Under the pieces are notes generated by a model that saw nothing but the letters and a program-made list of their open reading frames with translations, was not told where the DNA came from and did not search any database. Both the position numbers and the translations under genes were made by a program. Positions 42,838-51,080 of a stretch of 64,000 bases of DNA are shown here, piece after piece. Origin of the DNA: JAIWNK01 sp964453115 (lineage in GTDB: Bacteria > Chloroflexota > Anaerolineae > Anaerolineales > Anaerolineaceae); the NCBI GenBank assembly GCA_964453115.1, contig CAYVRT010000004.1, positions 1 to 64,000 on the forward strand. The letters run 5' to 3'. How positions within the stretch are numbered: position 1 is the first letter of the stretch; every line of letters starts with the position of its first letter.

Positions 42838-44157
42838 CTAAGGTTGCACGCCAAGCTGGGCGGCAAGCTCGAGAGCTGGCCCCCATCCGGGGTGATATTC
42901 AAGAGCCTGGCGCAGGTCGGCAGTGGCGGCATCGGTGTTGCCCAGCGCAATTTCGGCGCGGGCGCGCCAGATCCAGCTTTCTTCCAGGCCGGGTTTACTA
43001 TAAGAACTGGTGCAAACCCCTGAAATGGTGCTGTTGGCCAGGTTGATAACATCCTGATACCGTCCAGTGTAATAATAGGCAAAATAGGGGCCGGTTTGGT
43101 ACCACACCATGCGGTGCGGACGAGGTTTGGCGAGTTCGGCATAGGCGCGAAATGCCTCGTCATAGGCAAGTGCAGCCCCGGGATAATCTTGTTGTCGGTA
43201 GAGGCTGGTGCCGCGGTTGAACAACGCAAAAAAACGGGCGTTGCCTTGCAGGGTTGCGGATTCCTGGGCTGCAATTTCGGCAGCGATACGTTCACTTTCC
43301 AGTGGGTCGGCATAGGGGCCGAGCAATTGCATCACATCTGCCTCGCGGTCATAGGGGTAAACGACGATGAAAATGTAGTTGAAGGCGCGCCAATCGTCTT
43401 GCAGTGTGTCGTACCCTTCGGCGACAACCGGGGAATCCTCGCTAGCCGTATAGGAATCCATTGCCAGGATGACCTGAGAAGCATCATTGTAGCCGATGAC
43501 GGTCTGGTAATGGCCCATCCAGGAATTGGCGCCTGTGCAAAGGTCTTTTAGGATGACACCTTTTTCAATAATTACCGGGTATCCGGCGGCAGTCAGACGT
43601 TTGAGCAGAGCAACATCTCCGCCGGAACGCACTGCGATGGTGAGGTTTGTGTTGCTTGTGACGTAATCGGCCAATTCATAGGGCATGACATTTTTATCCC
43701 ACTCTCCGGGCTTAACGCTGTTGGCAATGGTTGTCACATTTCCCTGCCAGCCCCAATAGGATAGCGCCATGAAGAGGTTGGCCGGGGCGCAGTAATTCCA
43801 GAAGCCGTGCTGGGTTTGGTAGGTGAGTCCATCTAGCTGGACGTAGCCCGGCAAAGAGGTTGGGGTGAGGGTGGGTAGGGCGGGCGGCGGGGTGGCCGTA
43901 AGGATCGGATGCAAGGTGGGCGTGTGGCTGGGGCGAGGGTTGTCGGGTAGAAAGATTTGCACAGTAGCCTGCGTCGTGGGAGCAGCTGTGCCAACGGGTA
44001 TAAAGGCCTCTTCCTGAATCGGGAACAGGATGGAACGAGTGCGTAACCAAACGCCTTCAGTGCGCGAGCGCAGGCTGGGGATGAGCAAGATGGATAGGAC
44101 TGCCAGGCTGGCAATCAGAATTGCCCCCAAAATGAGACGTTTTTTATCAATCTTCAT
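42838..44157 (-). CDS. Membrane-anchored C39-like cysteine peptidase with TPR tail
   Basis: The 439-residue protein has an N-terminal membrane anchor (residues 8-28) and a Pro/Thr-rich linker (60-105). A C39_2 papain-like domain follows (about 105-270), with the catalytic Cys in NYCAPANLFM, His in GHYQTVIGYND and a likely Asp in AMDSYT. The C-terminal 150 residues form TPR-like helices (ALFNRGTSLYRQQDYPGAALAYDEA and EIALGNTDAATADLRQAL). It probably cleaves peptides outside the membrane. The ATG lies 6 nt after a TATAAT box. It opens the minus-strand run with sbcD, the CorC-like gene and sbcC. Confidence 0.85.
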   Translation of the reverse strand: MKIDKKRLILGAILIASLAVLSILLIPSLRSRTEGVWLRTRSILFPIQEEAFIPVGTAAPTTQATVQIFLPDNPRPSHTPTLHPILTATPPPALPTLTPTSLPGYVQLDGLTYQTQHGFWNYCAPANLFMALSYWGWQGNVTTIANSVKPGEWDKNVMPYELADYVTSNTNLTIAVRSGGDVALLKRLTAAGYPVIIEKGVILKDLCTGANSWMGHYQTVIGYNDASQVILAMDSYTASEDSPVVAEGYDTLQDDWRAFNYIFIVVYPYDREADVMQLLGPYADPLESERIAAEIAAQESATLQGNARFFALFNRGTSLYRQQDYPGAALAYDEAFRAYAELAKPRPHRMVWYQTGPYFAYYYTGRYQDVINLANSTISGVCTSSYSKPGLEESWIWRARAEIALGNTDAATADLRQALEYHPGWGPALELAAQLGVQP

Positions 44158-44163
44158 ATCTGA

Positions 44164-44169
44164 ATTATA
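44164..44169 (-). promoter_or_regulatory. Candidate -10 box of the C39 peptidase gene, leaderless geometry
   Basis: On the minus strand TATAAT lies 6 nt before the ATG at 44157. A good -35 is not visible at normal spacing. Confidence 0.5.
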
Positions 44170-44212
44170 TCAGTAAAATCAGGTCTCTCTTTGTAAAGGA
44201 TATAAATCAGGT

Positions 44213-44240
44213 TTGAATGAGGAAAGAAATATGGGATAAT
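44213..44240 (+). promoter_or_regulatory. Promoter of the HIT gene
   Basis: TTGAAT (44213-44218), a 16-nt spacer and GATAAT (44235-44240) lie about 40 nt before the ATG at 44283, which has a GAGAGGAG site. Confidence 0.55.
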
Positions 44241-44282
44241 AGATGCACTTGTTTTTTTTGTGTGTTGTGAGAGGAGCTTAGC

Positions 44283-44705
44283 ATGGGCAGTTGTGTTTTT
44301 TGCGATATTTTGGCCGGAACAAGCCCGGCGAGCATGATACATGAAGATGCGTTGTGTGCGGTATTGATGGATATTCGCCCAATTACGCCTGGGCATGTGT
44401 TGGTCATTCCTCGGCAGCATTGCGAAGGGTTGTCCGATTTACCGCCCGAGGTGGGCGGGCATTTATTTCAGGTGGCGCAGCGGGTGGGTTTGGCAATTGG
44501 CCGCAGTGGGCTGCGGTTTCAGGGGTTGAATCTTTTTTTGGCTGATGGCAAGGTGGCTGGGCAAGAGGTGTTCCATGTTCATTTGCACGTTATTCCGCGC
44601 TTTGAGCGGGATGGGTTTGGGCTGAAATTTCCGCCGGGGCATGATGCACCGACAGAGCGGGCTGAGCTGGATATTATTGCGCAAAAGATTCGCCGCCGTT
44701 TGTAA
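44283..44705 (+). CDS. HIT family nucleotide-binding protein
   Basis: The 140-residue protein starts with CVFCDILAG, whose Cys residues may bind zinc, and has ITPGHVLVIPRQH in the middle. The catalytic histidine triad reads VFHVHLHVIPRF near residue 98. HIT proteins hydrolyse dinucleoside polyphosphates or AMP conjugates. Length is normal. GAGAGGAG precedes the ATG. It is a single-gene unit ahead of glgP, which has its own promoter. Confidence 0.94.
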   Translation: MGSCVFCDILAGTSPASMIHEDALCAVLMDIRPITPGHVLVIPRQHCEGLSDLPPEVGGHLFQVAQRVGLAIGRSGLRFQGLNLFLADGKVAGQEVFHVHLHVIPRFERDGFGLKFPPGHDAPTERAELDIIAQKIRRRL

Positions 44706-44715
44706 TGCGCTCCGG

Positions 44716-44743
44716 GTGACAAATGGCGAAAGTCTGGTATAAT
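44716..44743 (+). promoter_or_regulatory. Promoter of glgP
   Basis: GTGACA (44716-44721), a 16-nt spacer and TATAAT (44738-44743) lie about 70 nt before the ATG at 44817. Confidence 0.65.
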
Positions 44744-44816
44744 CGCGTGTAATGCAAGGCGTTACACGTGTTAATGCCGAATATACATTCATTGGAAGGT
44801 ATTAAAAGGGAATACG

Positions 44817-46994
44817 ATGGACACAATTCGCAGGGAACCCCCAATTCGTTTCAGCCTGCCGCGCCGTTTGAATCGGCTTGGCGCATTGGCCTATAATTTG
44901 TGGTGGGTGTGGAATCCAGATGCACAGCGTCTTTTTTCTCTGGTGGATAAAACGTTATGGGATCAGGTCAATCATAACCCGGTAGCCTTCCTGACGCGGG
45001 TTGAACGCTCCTTGTTGAATGCGCTGACAAATGATGCGGAATATCTTGCTTTGTATGACCGCACAATGGCGGCGTTTGATGCATACATGAAGGGAGAAAA
45101 TACCTGGTTTAAGAAAAATTATGCGGCTGTCGCTGATCGTCCAAACCAGATTGCTTATTTCTCGTTTGAATTTGGCTTGCATGAGAGTTTGCCGGTTTAT
45201 GCCGGCGGGTTGGGTATTTTAGCGGGCGATCACCTTAAAGAAGCCAGTGATATGGGCATTCCGCTGATGGGCGTGGGCTTTATCTATCGGCAGGGCTATT
45301 TTGTGCAGCATATTACCGAGGATGGTTGGCAGGAGACGCGCAACTATTACCTTAATTTTGAGGAGATGCCGGTTGTGCCGGTGTTGGATTCTGCCGGAAA
45401 ACCATTGATGATTTCGGTGGAGCTTCCCGGGCGCGAGGTCTTTGCGCGATTGTGGGAAGTGCATGTGGGGCGGGTGACGTTGTTGTTGATGGATTCGAAC
45501 GTTGAGACCAACTCGGAATATGACCGTCAATTGACGGAACGGTTGTATAGCAATGACCTGGAAGTGCGCATCTCGCAGGAGATTTTGCTTGGAATGGGCG
45601 GGGTCCGTGCGCTGCGCTTGCTGGGCGTTGAACCGGCAGTTTGGCATATGAATGAAGGGCATTCCGCTTTTTTGGCGCTGGAACGATTGTTGGAATATGT
45701 GCGCCGGGGCATATCGTTGGAAGAGAGCATGGCGCAGGTGCGCAAGACGAGTATCTTTACGACGCATACACCGGTGCCGGCTGGCAATGATCAATTCCCG
45801 CTCTGGCTGGTGGATAAGTATCTGGTGAATGTGTGGCCGCAGCTGGGCCTGAGCCGTGATGCATTTGTAGATTTGGGCCGTCAGGCAACTCCCTGGGGAG
45901 ATAACTTTGTCATGCCGGTGCTGGCGATCAAGCTCTCGGAAGGTTGCAATGCAGTTTCAGAATTACATGGGCAGGTTTCGCGGCGGATGTGGAATTTCTT
46001 GTGGCCGGAGCGTCAGGAAAATGATGTTCCGATTACCTATGTGACGAATGGGGTGCATGTCCCATCGTTGATGGCGCGGCGGCTGCGCGAATTGTTCAAT
46101 CAGTATTTTGGTCCAGATTGGGAAGAAAAAGTGGATGATCCCGATTTGTGGGCAAGGATTGACCAGATTCCGGATGTGGATTTGTGGATGGTGCGCAGGC
46201 ACCTGAAACGTAAGCTGATTGTGTTCGCAAATGAGCGCTCGCGCGCATTGTGGGCAAGTGGTACGATTACACCAGCGCAGGTTGTGGCGAGTGGGGTGAT
46301 GATGGAACCCTATTCGTTGACGATTGGTTTTGCACGGCGGTTTGCAACCTACAAGCGCGGGTATCTGATTTTGAAGGATTTTGACCGGCTGATGCGCATC
46401 ATTAATAATCCGCGCCGCCCGGTGCAGATTGTGTTTGCTGGCAAAGCTCACCCGGCGGATGAGCCTGGTAAGTTGATCATTCAGCAGGTCTATCGGGCGG
46501 TGAAAGATCCGCGTAGCGCTGGGCGATTGACCTTCCTGGAAGATTATGACATGAATATGGCGCGGGTATTGGTGCAGGGTGTGGATGTGTGGATGAACAC
46601 ACCGCGCCGCCCCAATGAGGCATCTGGGACTTCGGGGATGAAGGCTGCGATTAATGGCGTGTTGAATTTCTCGGTTCTGGATGGTTGGTGGCGTGAGGGT
46701 TATAATGGGCGCAATGGTTGGGCAATTGGTGAGGATAGTGATATTGCTGATCCGAATCAGCAGGACGCGTTGGATGCGCAAAGCCTGTATGATACGCTGG
46801 AGAATGAGATTGTGCCATTGTATTATGAGCATCGTAATGCCGACAATATGCCCATTGAGTGGCTGGCGCGGGTGAAGGAGACGATCCGCACCCTTACGCC
46901 GCAGTTCTCAACCCGTCGCATGGTCAGTGAATATGTGCATGGCCTCTATGAGCCTGCGCTGCGCGCTGGACGTGAGCAGCAGGCAAGGAAATAG
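44817..46994 (+). CDS. glgP: Alpha-glucan (glycogen/maltodextrin) phosphorylase
   Basis: The 725-residue protein belongs to the shorter GT35 phosphorylases of bacteria and archaea. It has LGALAYNLWWVWNPDAQRL at the start, YFSFEFGLHESLPVYAGGLG, WHMNEGHSAFL, the central TNGVHVPSLM, and EASGTSGMKAAINGVLNFSV with the PLP-binding lysine. It releases glucose 1-phosphate from storage glucan. The ATG has AAAAGGGA upstream. A DUF2179-like gene begins 7 nt after its stop, so the two form an operon. Confidence 0.94.
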   Translation: MDTIRREPPIRFSLPRRLNRLGALAYNLWWVWNPDAQRLFSLVDKTLWDQVNHNPVAFLTRVERSLLNALTNDAEYLALYDRTMAAFDAYMKGENTWFKKNYAAVADRPNQIAYFSFEFGLHESLPVYAGGLGILAGDHLKEASDMGIPLMGVGFIYRQGYFVQHITEDGWQETRNYYLNFEEMPVVPVLDSAGKPLMISVELPGREVFARLWEVHVGRVTLLLMDSNVETNSEYDRQLTERLYSNDLEVRISQEILLGMGGVRALRLLGVEPAVWHMNEGHSAFLALERLLEYVRRGISLEESMAQVRKTSIFTTHTPVPAGNDQFPLWLVDKYLVNVWPQLGLSRDAFVDLGRQATPWGDNFVMPVLAIKLSEGCNAVSELHGQVSRRMWNFLWPERQENDVPITYVTNGVHVPSLMARRLRELFNQYFGPDWEEKVDDPDLWARIDQIPDVDLWMVRRHLKRKLIVFANERSRALWASGTITPAQVVASGVMMEPYSLTIGFARRFATYKRGYLILKDFDRLMRIINNPRRPVQIVFAGKAHPADEPGKLIIQQVYRAVKDPRSAGRLTFLEDYDMNMARVLVQGVDVWMNTPRRPNEASGTSGMKAAINGVLNFSVLDGWWREGYNGRNGWAIGEDSDIADPNQQDALDAQSLYDTLENEIVPLYYEHRNADNMPIEWLARVKETIRTLTPQFSTRRMVSEYVHGLYEPALRAGREQQARK

Positions 46995-47001
46995 GTGAAT
47001 C

Positions 47002-47532
47002 TTGGCTGAAATGTTGCTTTCTCCGCAGGCCTGGTTGGGAGCGCTACTCATCTTTGGGTTGCGGGTGGTGGATATGGCGCTGGATACTATCCGCGTTCTG
47101 TTTGTGGTGCGCGGGCGCAAGGGACTGGCCTGGGTATTGGGCTTCTTTCAGGCGTTGGTGTTTGTGATTGCCATTAGTTCGGTGCTTTCGAATTTGGATA
47201 ACCCACTCAACGTGTTGGGGTATGCGGCTGGTTTTGCAACGGGCAATGTGGTGGGCATGCTGCTTGAGGAGCGGATGGCAATTGGCTACATGCATCTTTC
47301 CATCATCAGCCCCAGGCTAGGGGCCGCGCTGGCTGAGCAATTGCGAGCAGCTGGTTACGCGGTGACCGAATTGCCGGGGCGCGGTAAAAATGGTGCGGTG
47401 AATGTACTTCATGTGGATGTGCGCCGACGCGATCAGGCTGAGGTGGAAACAATCGTTTTAGAGGCTGACCCGGGAGCATTTGTGACAACCGAAGAAGTGC
47501 GACCATTGCGGCGCGGCTTCTGGCGTTCGTGA
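47002..47532 (+). CDS. DUF2179-type membrane protein (UPF0316-like)
   Basis: The 176-residue protein has three hydrophobic helices (residues 8-85: LRVVDMALDTIRVLFVVRGR and VLGYAAGFATGNVVGMLLEE). A soluble domain of about 80 residues follows with TELPGRGKNGAVNVLHVDVRR, the DUF2179 strand pattern. Function is unknown. The start is TTG 47002 with AGGTG 4 nt upstream; ATG 47011 is the alternative. It follows glgP directly and ends before a strong bidirectional hairpin. Confidence 0.82.
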   Translation: MAEMLLSPQAWLGALLIFGLRVVDMALDTIRVLFVVRGRKGLAWVLGFFQALVFVIAISSVLSNLDNPLNVLGYAAGFATGNVVGMLLEERMAIGYMHLSIISPRLGAALAEQLRAAGYAVTELPGRGKNGAVNVLHVDVRRRDQAEVETIVLEADPGAFVTTEEVRPLRRGFWRS

Positions 47533-47549
47533 GAACGGGTGATGAAAAG

Positions 47550-47585
47550 AATGGGCCGGAACATGCGTTCCGGCCCATTTTGTTT
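47550..47585. terminator. Strong terminator hairpin between convergent genes
   Basis: A 13-bp stem (47550-47562 with 47567-47579) with a 4-nt ATGC loop is followed by TTGTTT on the right. It ends the glgP operon and can serve the convergent CBS-domain gene, whose stop codon is at 47584. Confidence 0.88.
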
Positions 47586-48003
47586 AGTGCAGGGAGCGAT
47601 CTTCGAATTGGGTGCCAAGCCCTTCAGCTACAACCATGAAATCGGTTGCTGAAATCATGCCAATGACGTGACCTTCTGCATCCACAACCGGCAGGTGATG
47701 GATGTGCTTTTCTTTCATCTTTTGGGCGCATTCCTGAACGGGTAAGTCGGGCGTGGCCGTGATGAGCGGTGAATTCATGATTTCGCTGACCTTGATGATG
47801 GCTGGATTTTGACTCTTGGCGACGATTTTATCGCAGATGTCGGTTGAGGTGACAATGCCATATTCGGGGCTGGTAGGGGTTTTGCGTACAATGACGCTAT
47901 TGACGTAGCGGCGGCGCATCAGCCCCAGGGCCTCGAGGACGGTCATGTCGGGGTCAACGAAAATGACCAGGTCGTTCATCCAATTCTTGACGGTGAATTT
48001 CAT
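47584..48003 (-). CDS. CBS-domain pair protein
   Basis: The 139-residue protein is just two CBS domains (about 8-62 and 73-130): VTSTDICDKIV ends the first, while ITATPDLPVQECAQKM and HHLPVVDAEGHVIGMISATDF mark the second. CBS pairs bind adenosine nucleotides such as AMP or SAM and regulate partners. The start ATG at 48003 overlaps the surE stop (ATGA). It ends the operon adenosine deaminase-surE-CBS, which suggests a link to nucleotide levels. Confidence 0.92.
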   Translation of the reverse strand: MKFTVKNWMNDLVIFVDPDMTVLEALGLMRRRYVNSVIVRKTPTSPEYGIVTSTDICDKIVAKSQNPAIIKVSEIMNSPLITATPDLPVQECAQKMKEKHIHHLPVVDAEGHVIGMISATDFMVVAEGLGTQFEDRSLH

Positions 48004-48800
48004 GCTTGCGTTTCCTTTCCTGAAGTAGAGTTTGAAAGCGGCCAGTTCCAGGAAGCGATTGCTTCCAGCCATGGATGGGCAGTGAGGTCGAGTTGAATGG
48101 GGGTGATGGAGACATATCCAGCTGCCAGGGCGCCAATATCAGTGCTTTCTTCGCCTTTGCCGGTTGGCACATCGCCACCAATCCAGTAATAGGGGCGTCC
48201 GCGTGGGTCTGCGCGACGCACCAATTCGTCGCGATAGATTCGTTGACCGGTGCGGGTGATGCGGTAGCCTTTGATCTCTTCGAGTTTGCGGTAAGGCAGG
48301 TTGACGTTGAGCAAAATTTCAGGCGGCAGGTTTTGTGTTAACGCAATTTGAACAACTTGAGCAGCCATGCGGGCTGCTTCGTCATACTGAATGGCAGTGC
48401 GGCTATTTTCGGGCGTGTCGAGCGAGAAAGCCAAGCCGCGCACACCGCCGATGGCGGCTTCCATTGCGGCGGTGACAGTGCCAGAATAGGTGATGTCATG
48501 TCCCAAATTGGCATGTGGGTTGATGCCAGAGACGACCAGGTCAATCGGTTCCAGCAGGCCAAGCAAGGCCAGGGCGACACAGTCGGAAGGTGCGCCATCA
48601 CAGGCCAGGGCGGAGAGGCCACCATTCAGGGAGATTTCTTTGACGCGCAGGGGGCGGTCGAGGGTTTTGACGTGTCCAGAGGCAGACCAGTTGCGGTCGG
48701 GGGCCAGAATGCTGACTTTGCCGAGTGGCTGCATGGCCTTTGCCAGGGCAAGTAAGCCGGGGAACTGAACACCATCATCATTGGTAACCAGAATGTGCAT
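48000..48800 (-). CDS. surE: 5'/3'-nucleotidase SurE
   Basis: The 266-residue protein begins with the SurE metal-binding motif ILVTNDDGVQFPGL and has APDRNWSASGH, the DGAPSDCV motif, VVSGINPHANLGHDITYSGTVTAA (split across a loop) and SLNGG. It dephosphorylates nucleoside monophosphates. A GGAG lies 9 nt before the ATG. It lies between adenosine deaminase (3-bp gap) and the CBS gene (4-bp overlap), forming a purine salvage or turnover unit. Confidence 0.95.
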   Translation of the reverse strand: MHILVTNDDGVQFPGLLALAKAMQPLGKVSILAPDRNWSASGHVKTLDRPLRVKEISLNGGLSALACDGAPSDCVALALLGLLEPIDLVVSGINPHANLGHDITYSGTVTAAMEAAIGGVRGLAFSLDTPENSRTAIQYDEAARMAAQVVQIALTQNLPPEILLNVNLPYRKLEEIKGYRITRTGQRIYRDELVRRADPRGRPYYWIGGDVPTGKGEESTDIGALAAGYVSITPIQLDLTAHPWLEAIASWNWPLSNSTSGKETQA

Positions 48801-48803
48801 TTT

Positions 48804-49856
48804 TTATTGCTCCATTGAGAGGGAAAGCCCGGTTTTGAGGCGTTCTTGCATTTGGTTACGCTCAGTGGGCGGCAGGAAGGAAGAAGTGGCTGCGTTTAAA
48901 ATGCAACGGCGCATCATTTCAAATGGCAGGCCAAGATCCTGACAGGCAACACGATATTCGTTGGAGAGTGTAATTTGGGAGATGCTGGGGTCATCGGTGT
49001 TGATGGTGACATTCAGCCCGGCCATTAACATGCGCATCAATGGGTGGGCGCTCAGGGCTGGGGCAACACCGGTTTGGTAATTGCTGGTAATACAGACTTC
49101 AAATGCGGTTTGGCGCTCTGTTGCCAGGGCAACAGTTGCCGGGTCTTCCATCACGCGCACGCCATGTCCAATCCGGTCGGCACTCATTTCCACAATTGCC
49201 TGGCGGACGTTTTCTGGCCCACCCCATTCTCCAGCATGGATGGTGATGCCTAAACCGGCTTGTTTGGCCTCGCGGAACAGGGCAGCAAAGGGCGCAGCAG
49301 GAAATTCAGCTTCATTGCCGGCTAAATCTACCCCGATGATGCCCTCGGCGCGTTTTTCGGCGGCCATGCGTAGCGCCTCTTCGGCCATGCCTATATCTTC
49401 GTGGCGATTGACGCTGACCAGGAGCCGGACGGTGATGCCAAAATCTTTTGCGGCTTGTTGGGCGGCGTTGCTCACCCAGCCCATGACTTCGGCGAGTGGA
49501 AAGCCCTCCAGCCGGCTGAGTGCAACAGGACTAAAGCGCAATTCAAGGTATTGGATATTATCCAAAGCGGCATCTTCAACCGCTTCACGCGTGATGCGGG
49601 TGATTACTTCGGGGGAGCGATAGAAGAGGCGGAGCGTTTGGAATTTGGAAAGGAAATTGCTGAAGGTTAATGCATCACCGCTTTGCATTTGAACGAGGGC
49701 GCGCAGGTCGGGGCGGAGAGGTAAGGTAATGCCATGGACACGGGCGACATCCAGCAATGTTTCCATGCGTAAAGAGCCTTCCAAATGGCGGTGTAATTCC
49801 ACCTTTGGAATGGCTCGATAATCCTTCTTACAACCTGCGTTCGAATAAACGCTCAT
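48804..49856 (-). CDS. add: Adenosine deaminase
   Basis: The 350-residue protein has the full ADA active site. Zinc ligands are in PKVELHRHLEGS, the catalytic His and Glu in TIHAGEWGG, IGHGVRV, and the metal/aspartate site in INTDDPSISQ. It deaminates adenosine to inosine. The ATG at 49856 has AGGAAA 5 nt upstream; a TATAAT promoter lies 22-27 nt upstream, next to a long inverted repeat. It heads the operon with surE and the CBS protein. Confidence 0.94.
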   Translation of the reverse strand: MSVYSNAGCKKDYRAIPKVELHRHLEGSLRMETLLDVARVHGITLPLRPDLRALVQMQSGDALTFSNFLSKFQTLRLFYRSPEVITRITREAVEDAALDNIQYLELRFSPVALSRLEGFPLAEVMGWVSNAAQQAAKDFGITVRLLVSVNRHEDIGMAEEALRMAAEKRAEGIIGVDLAGNEAEFPAAPFAALFREAKQAGLGITIHAGEWGGPENVRQAIVEMSADRIGHGVRVMEDPATVALATERQTAFEVCITSNYQTGVAPALSAHPLMRMLMAGLNVTINTDDPSISQITLSNEYRVACQDLGLPFEMMRRCILNAATSSFLPPTERNQMQERLKTGLSLSMEQ

Positions 49857-49877
49857 AGCTGTTTCCTGTTTGAGATG

Positions 49878-49904
49878 ATTATATCAAAATTTTGCCTTAT
49901 GCAA
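49878..49904 (-). promoter_or_regulatory. Promoter of the add operon
   Basis: On the minus strand TATAAT (49878-49883) lies 15 nt from TTGCAT (49899-49904). The -35 and spacer fall inside the left arm of the inverted repeat at 49890-49925. Confidence 0.55.
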
Positions 49905-49925
49905 GATGATTTGCATAAGGCAAAA
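49890..49925. repeat. Perfect 15-bp inverted repeat between divergent promoters
   Basis: TTTTGCCTTATGCAA (49890-49904) and its exact reverse complement (49911-49925) are separated by GATGAT. Each arm also has internal dyad symmetry TTGC-N5-GCAA, so it resembles two operator sites in opposite orientation. It overlaps the add promoter and lies about 27 bp upstream of the rightward promoter of the ATPase gene. Confidence 0.75.
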
Positions 49926-49952
49926 CAGCGTTTGAGTTAACCTTAAAATAAC

Positions 49953-49981
49953 TTGCTTGTTTAGAACTTTTGGTCTATAAT
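49953..49981 (+). promoter_or_regulatory. Promoter of the FtsK/EccC-like ATPase gene
   Basis: TTGCTT (49953-49958), a 17-nt spacer and TATAAT (49976-49981) are followed by an almost perfect ribosome-binding site AAAGGAGGTGAG before the ATG at 50015. Confidence 0.75.
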
Positions 49982-50014
49982 AGAACAAAATTTCCCCTAA
50001 AGGAGGTGAGAAAT

Positions 50015-50827
50015 ATGGTGCTGCAATTACAAACCGCGCATCTGGCAGGTGGGGCGGTGCGAACTACTCAGGGAGTACCCTCAATACAACGCGCACAGAC
50101 TTCATCCGTTGCTTATCGCGTGCCGGGTGTGGCGGATATTTTACGTTCTTTTCCTTATCTTCCCGCACAAACCAGTTTATTGGGGTTGGGCGAAGATGGA
50201 TATCCGGTAATCTTTGATTTGTTGGATGATTCACCGGGTAGTTTGTTAATTTGTGGGGATTCTGGGTGTGGAAAGACGCATTTGTTGCAAACGATGCTTG
50301 AGTCGGCGATGATGCTCAGTTCACCCCATCAGCTGCGGGCGGTGGTGCTTTCAACAAAGCCGGAAGACTGGCAAGGGTTGCAAGCGACGTATGACCGACG
50401 GTATTTTGAGGCAGTGGAGAGCTCTTATTCTGATGAGGCCGTGCGTAAGCTGGATCAATTGATGATTCGGGCGGAGCAGCGCCGATATGGACGGGAATTG
50501 GGAGCGGTGATTCTCTTGTTGATTGATGACCTGGCACAGGTGCTGAAGATGAATCAGGAGACGCGCAGCGGCCTGGCCTGGTTGCTGCGTGAGGGTGCTG
50601 CAACCAGAGTGTGGACAGTGGCAACTCTTGATAGTCAACATGTGCTGCAACAGCCGGATTGGATGCATGCATTTCAGACACATTTGGTGGGGCGGATTGG
50701 AGATGGAGCAGTTGGGCTGCGGGTGAGCCGCTCGCGGCTATTGGAACCGGCACACCTGGCACATCAGGATCAGTTTGCTGTGCGAATTGGTGGCGAATGG
50801 AAGTTGTTCTGGTCGCCATCTTCGTGA
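50015..50827 (+). CDS. FtsK/EccC-like P-loop ATPase, stand-alone
   Basis: The 270-residue protein is a single ATPase domain. An N-terminal region (1-50) precedes LLICGDSGCGKTHLLQTM (Walker A at 81-89) and AVILLLIDDL (Walker B at 165-172), with a conserved-looking RVWTVATLDSQHVLQQPDW and a final GDGAVGLRVSR. The pattern resembles the last ATPase domain of FtsK/SpoIIIE or type VII secretion EccC proteins, but no membrane segment, extra domain or ESX gene is present. Its promoter and ribosome-binding site are very strong. It is followed by a 78-residue gene with a 16-bp gap. Function unknown. Confidence 0.75.
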   Translation: MVLQLQTAHLAGGAVRTTQGVPSIQRAQTSSVAYRVPGVADILRSFPYLPAQTSLLGLGEDGYPVIFDLLDDSPGSLLICGDSGCGKTHLLQTMLESAMMLSSPHQLRAVVLSTKPEDWQGLQATYDRRYFEAVESSYSDEAVRKLDQLMIRAEQRRYGRELGAVILLLIDDLAQVLKMNQETRSGLAWLLREGAATRVWTVATLDSQHVLQQPDWMHAFQTHLVGRIGDGAVGLRVSRSRLLEPAHLAHQDQFAVRIGGEWKLFWSPSS

Positions 50828-50843
50828 TGAATGGAGGTTGATG

Positions 50844-51080
50844 ATGAATAGTGGAATGTTGTGGTTTGATAATGACCCCAAAATGGAGTTGCCCGCCAAG
50901 GTGGCACGGGCAGTCCAATACTATCAGCATAAATATGGGCAACGCCCAAATTTATGCTTTGTGCATCCCAGCATGGCACGGGAAGGGGTACAACATCTGG
51001 CTGGAGTGGAGGTTTGTCCCAACCGGATGGTGCGTCCCAATCATTTTTGGGTGGGCGTTGAGGAGCCGGCAGCTGCTTAG
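50844..51080 (+). CDS. Small protein of unknown function, partner of the ATPase
   Basis: The 78-residue protein has no recognisable motif. It is soluble, with a hydrophobic/aromatic N-terminus (MLWFDNDPK), a helical centre (VARAVQYYQHKYGQ) and Cys and His residues in NLCFVHPSMA and VEVCPNRMVRPNHFW. GGAGG lies 6 nt before ATG 50844; ATG 50841 is only 3 nt from it. Placement just behind the ATPase suggests they act together. Its stop interlocks with that of the convergent ParB-like gene. The Cys-x-x-His layout could allow metal binding, but that is speculation. Confidence 0.7.
   Translation: MNSGMLWFDNDPKMELPAKVARAVQYYQHKYGQRPNLCFVHPSMAREGVQHLAGVEVCPNRMVRPNHFWVGVEEPAAA

Noticed and set aside
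49853..49868. 16-nt match to the lacZ translation start region used in cloning vectors
   Set aside because: The match is only CAGGAAACAGCTATGA on the minus strand. Flanking bases differ from lacZ on both sides, and it forms the natural start region of adenosine deaminase, so vector contamination is unlikely.
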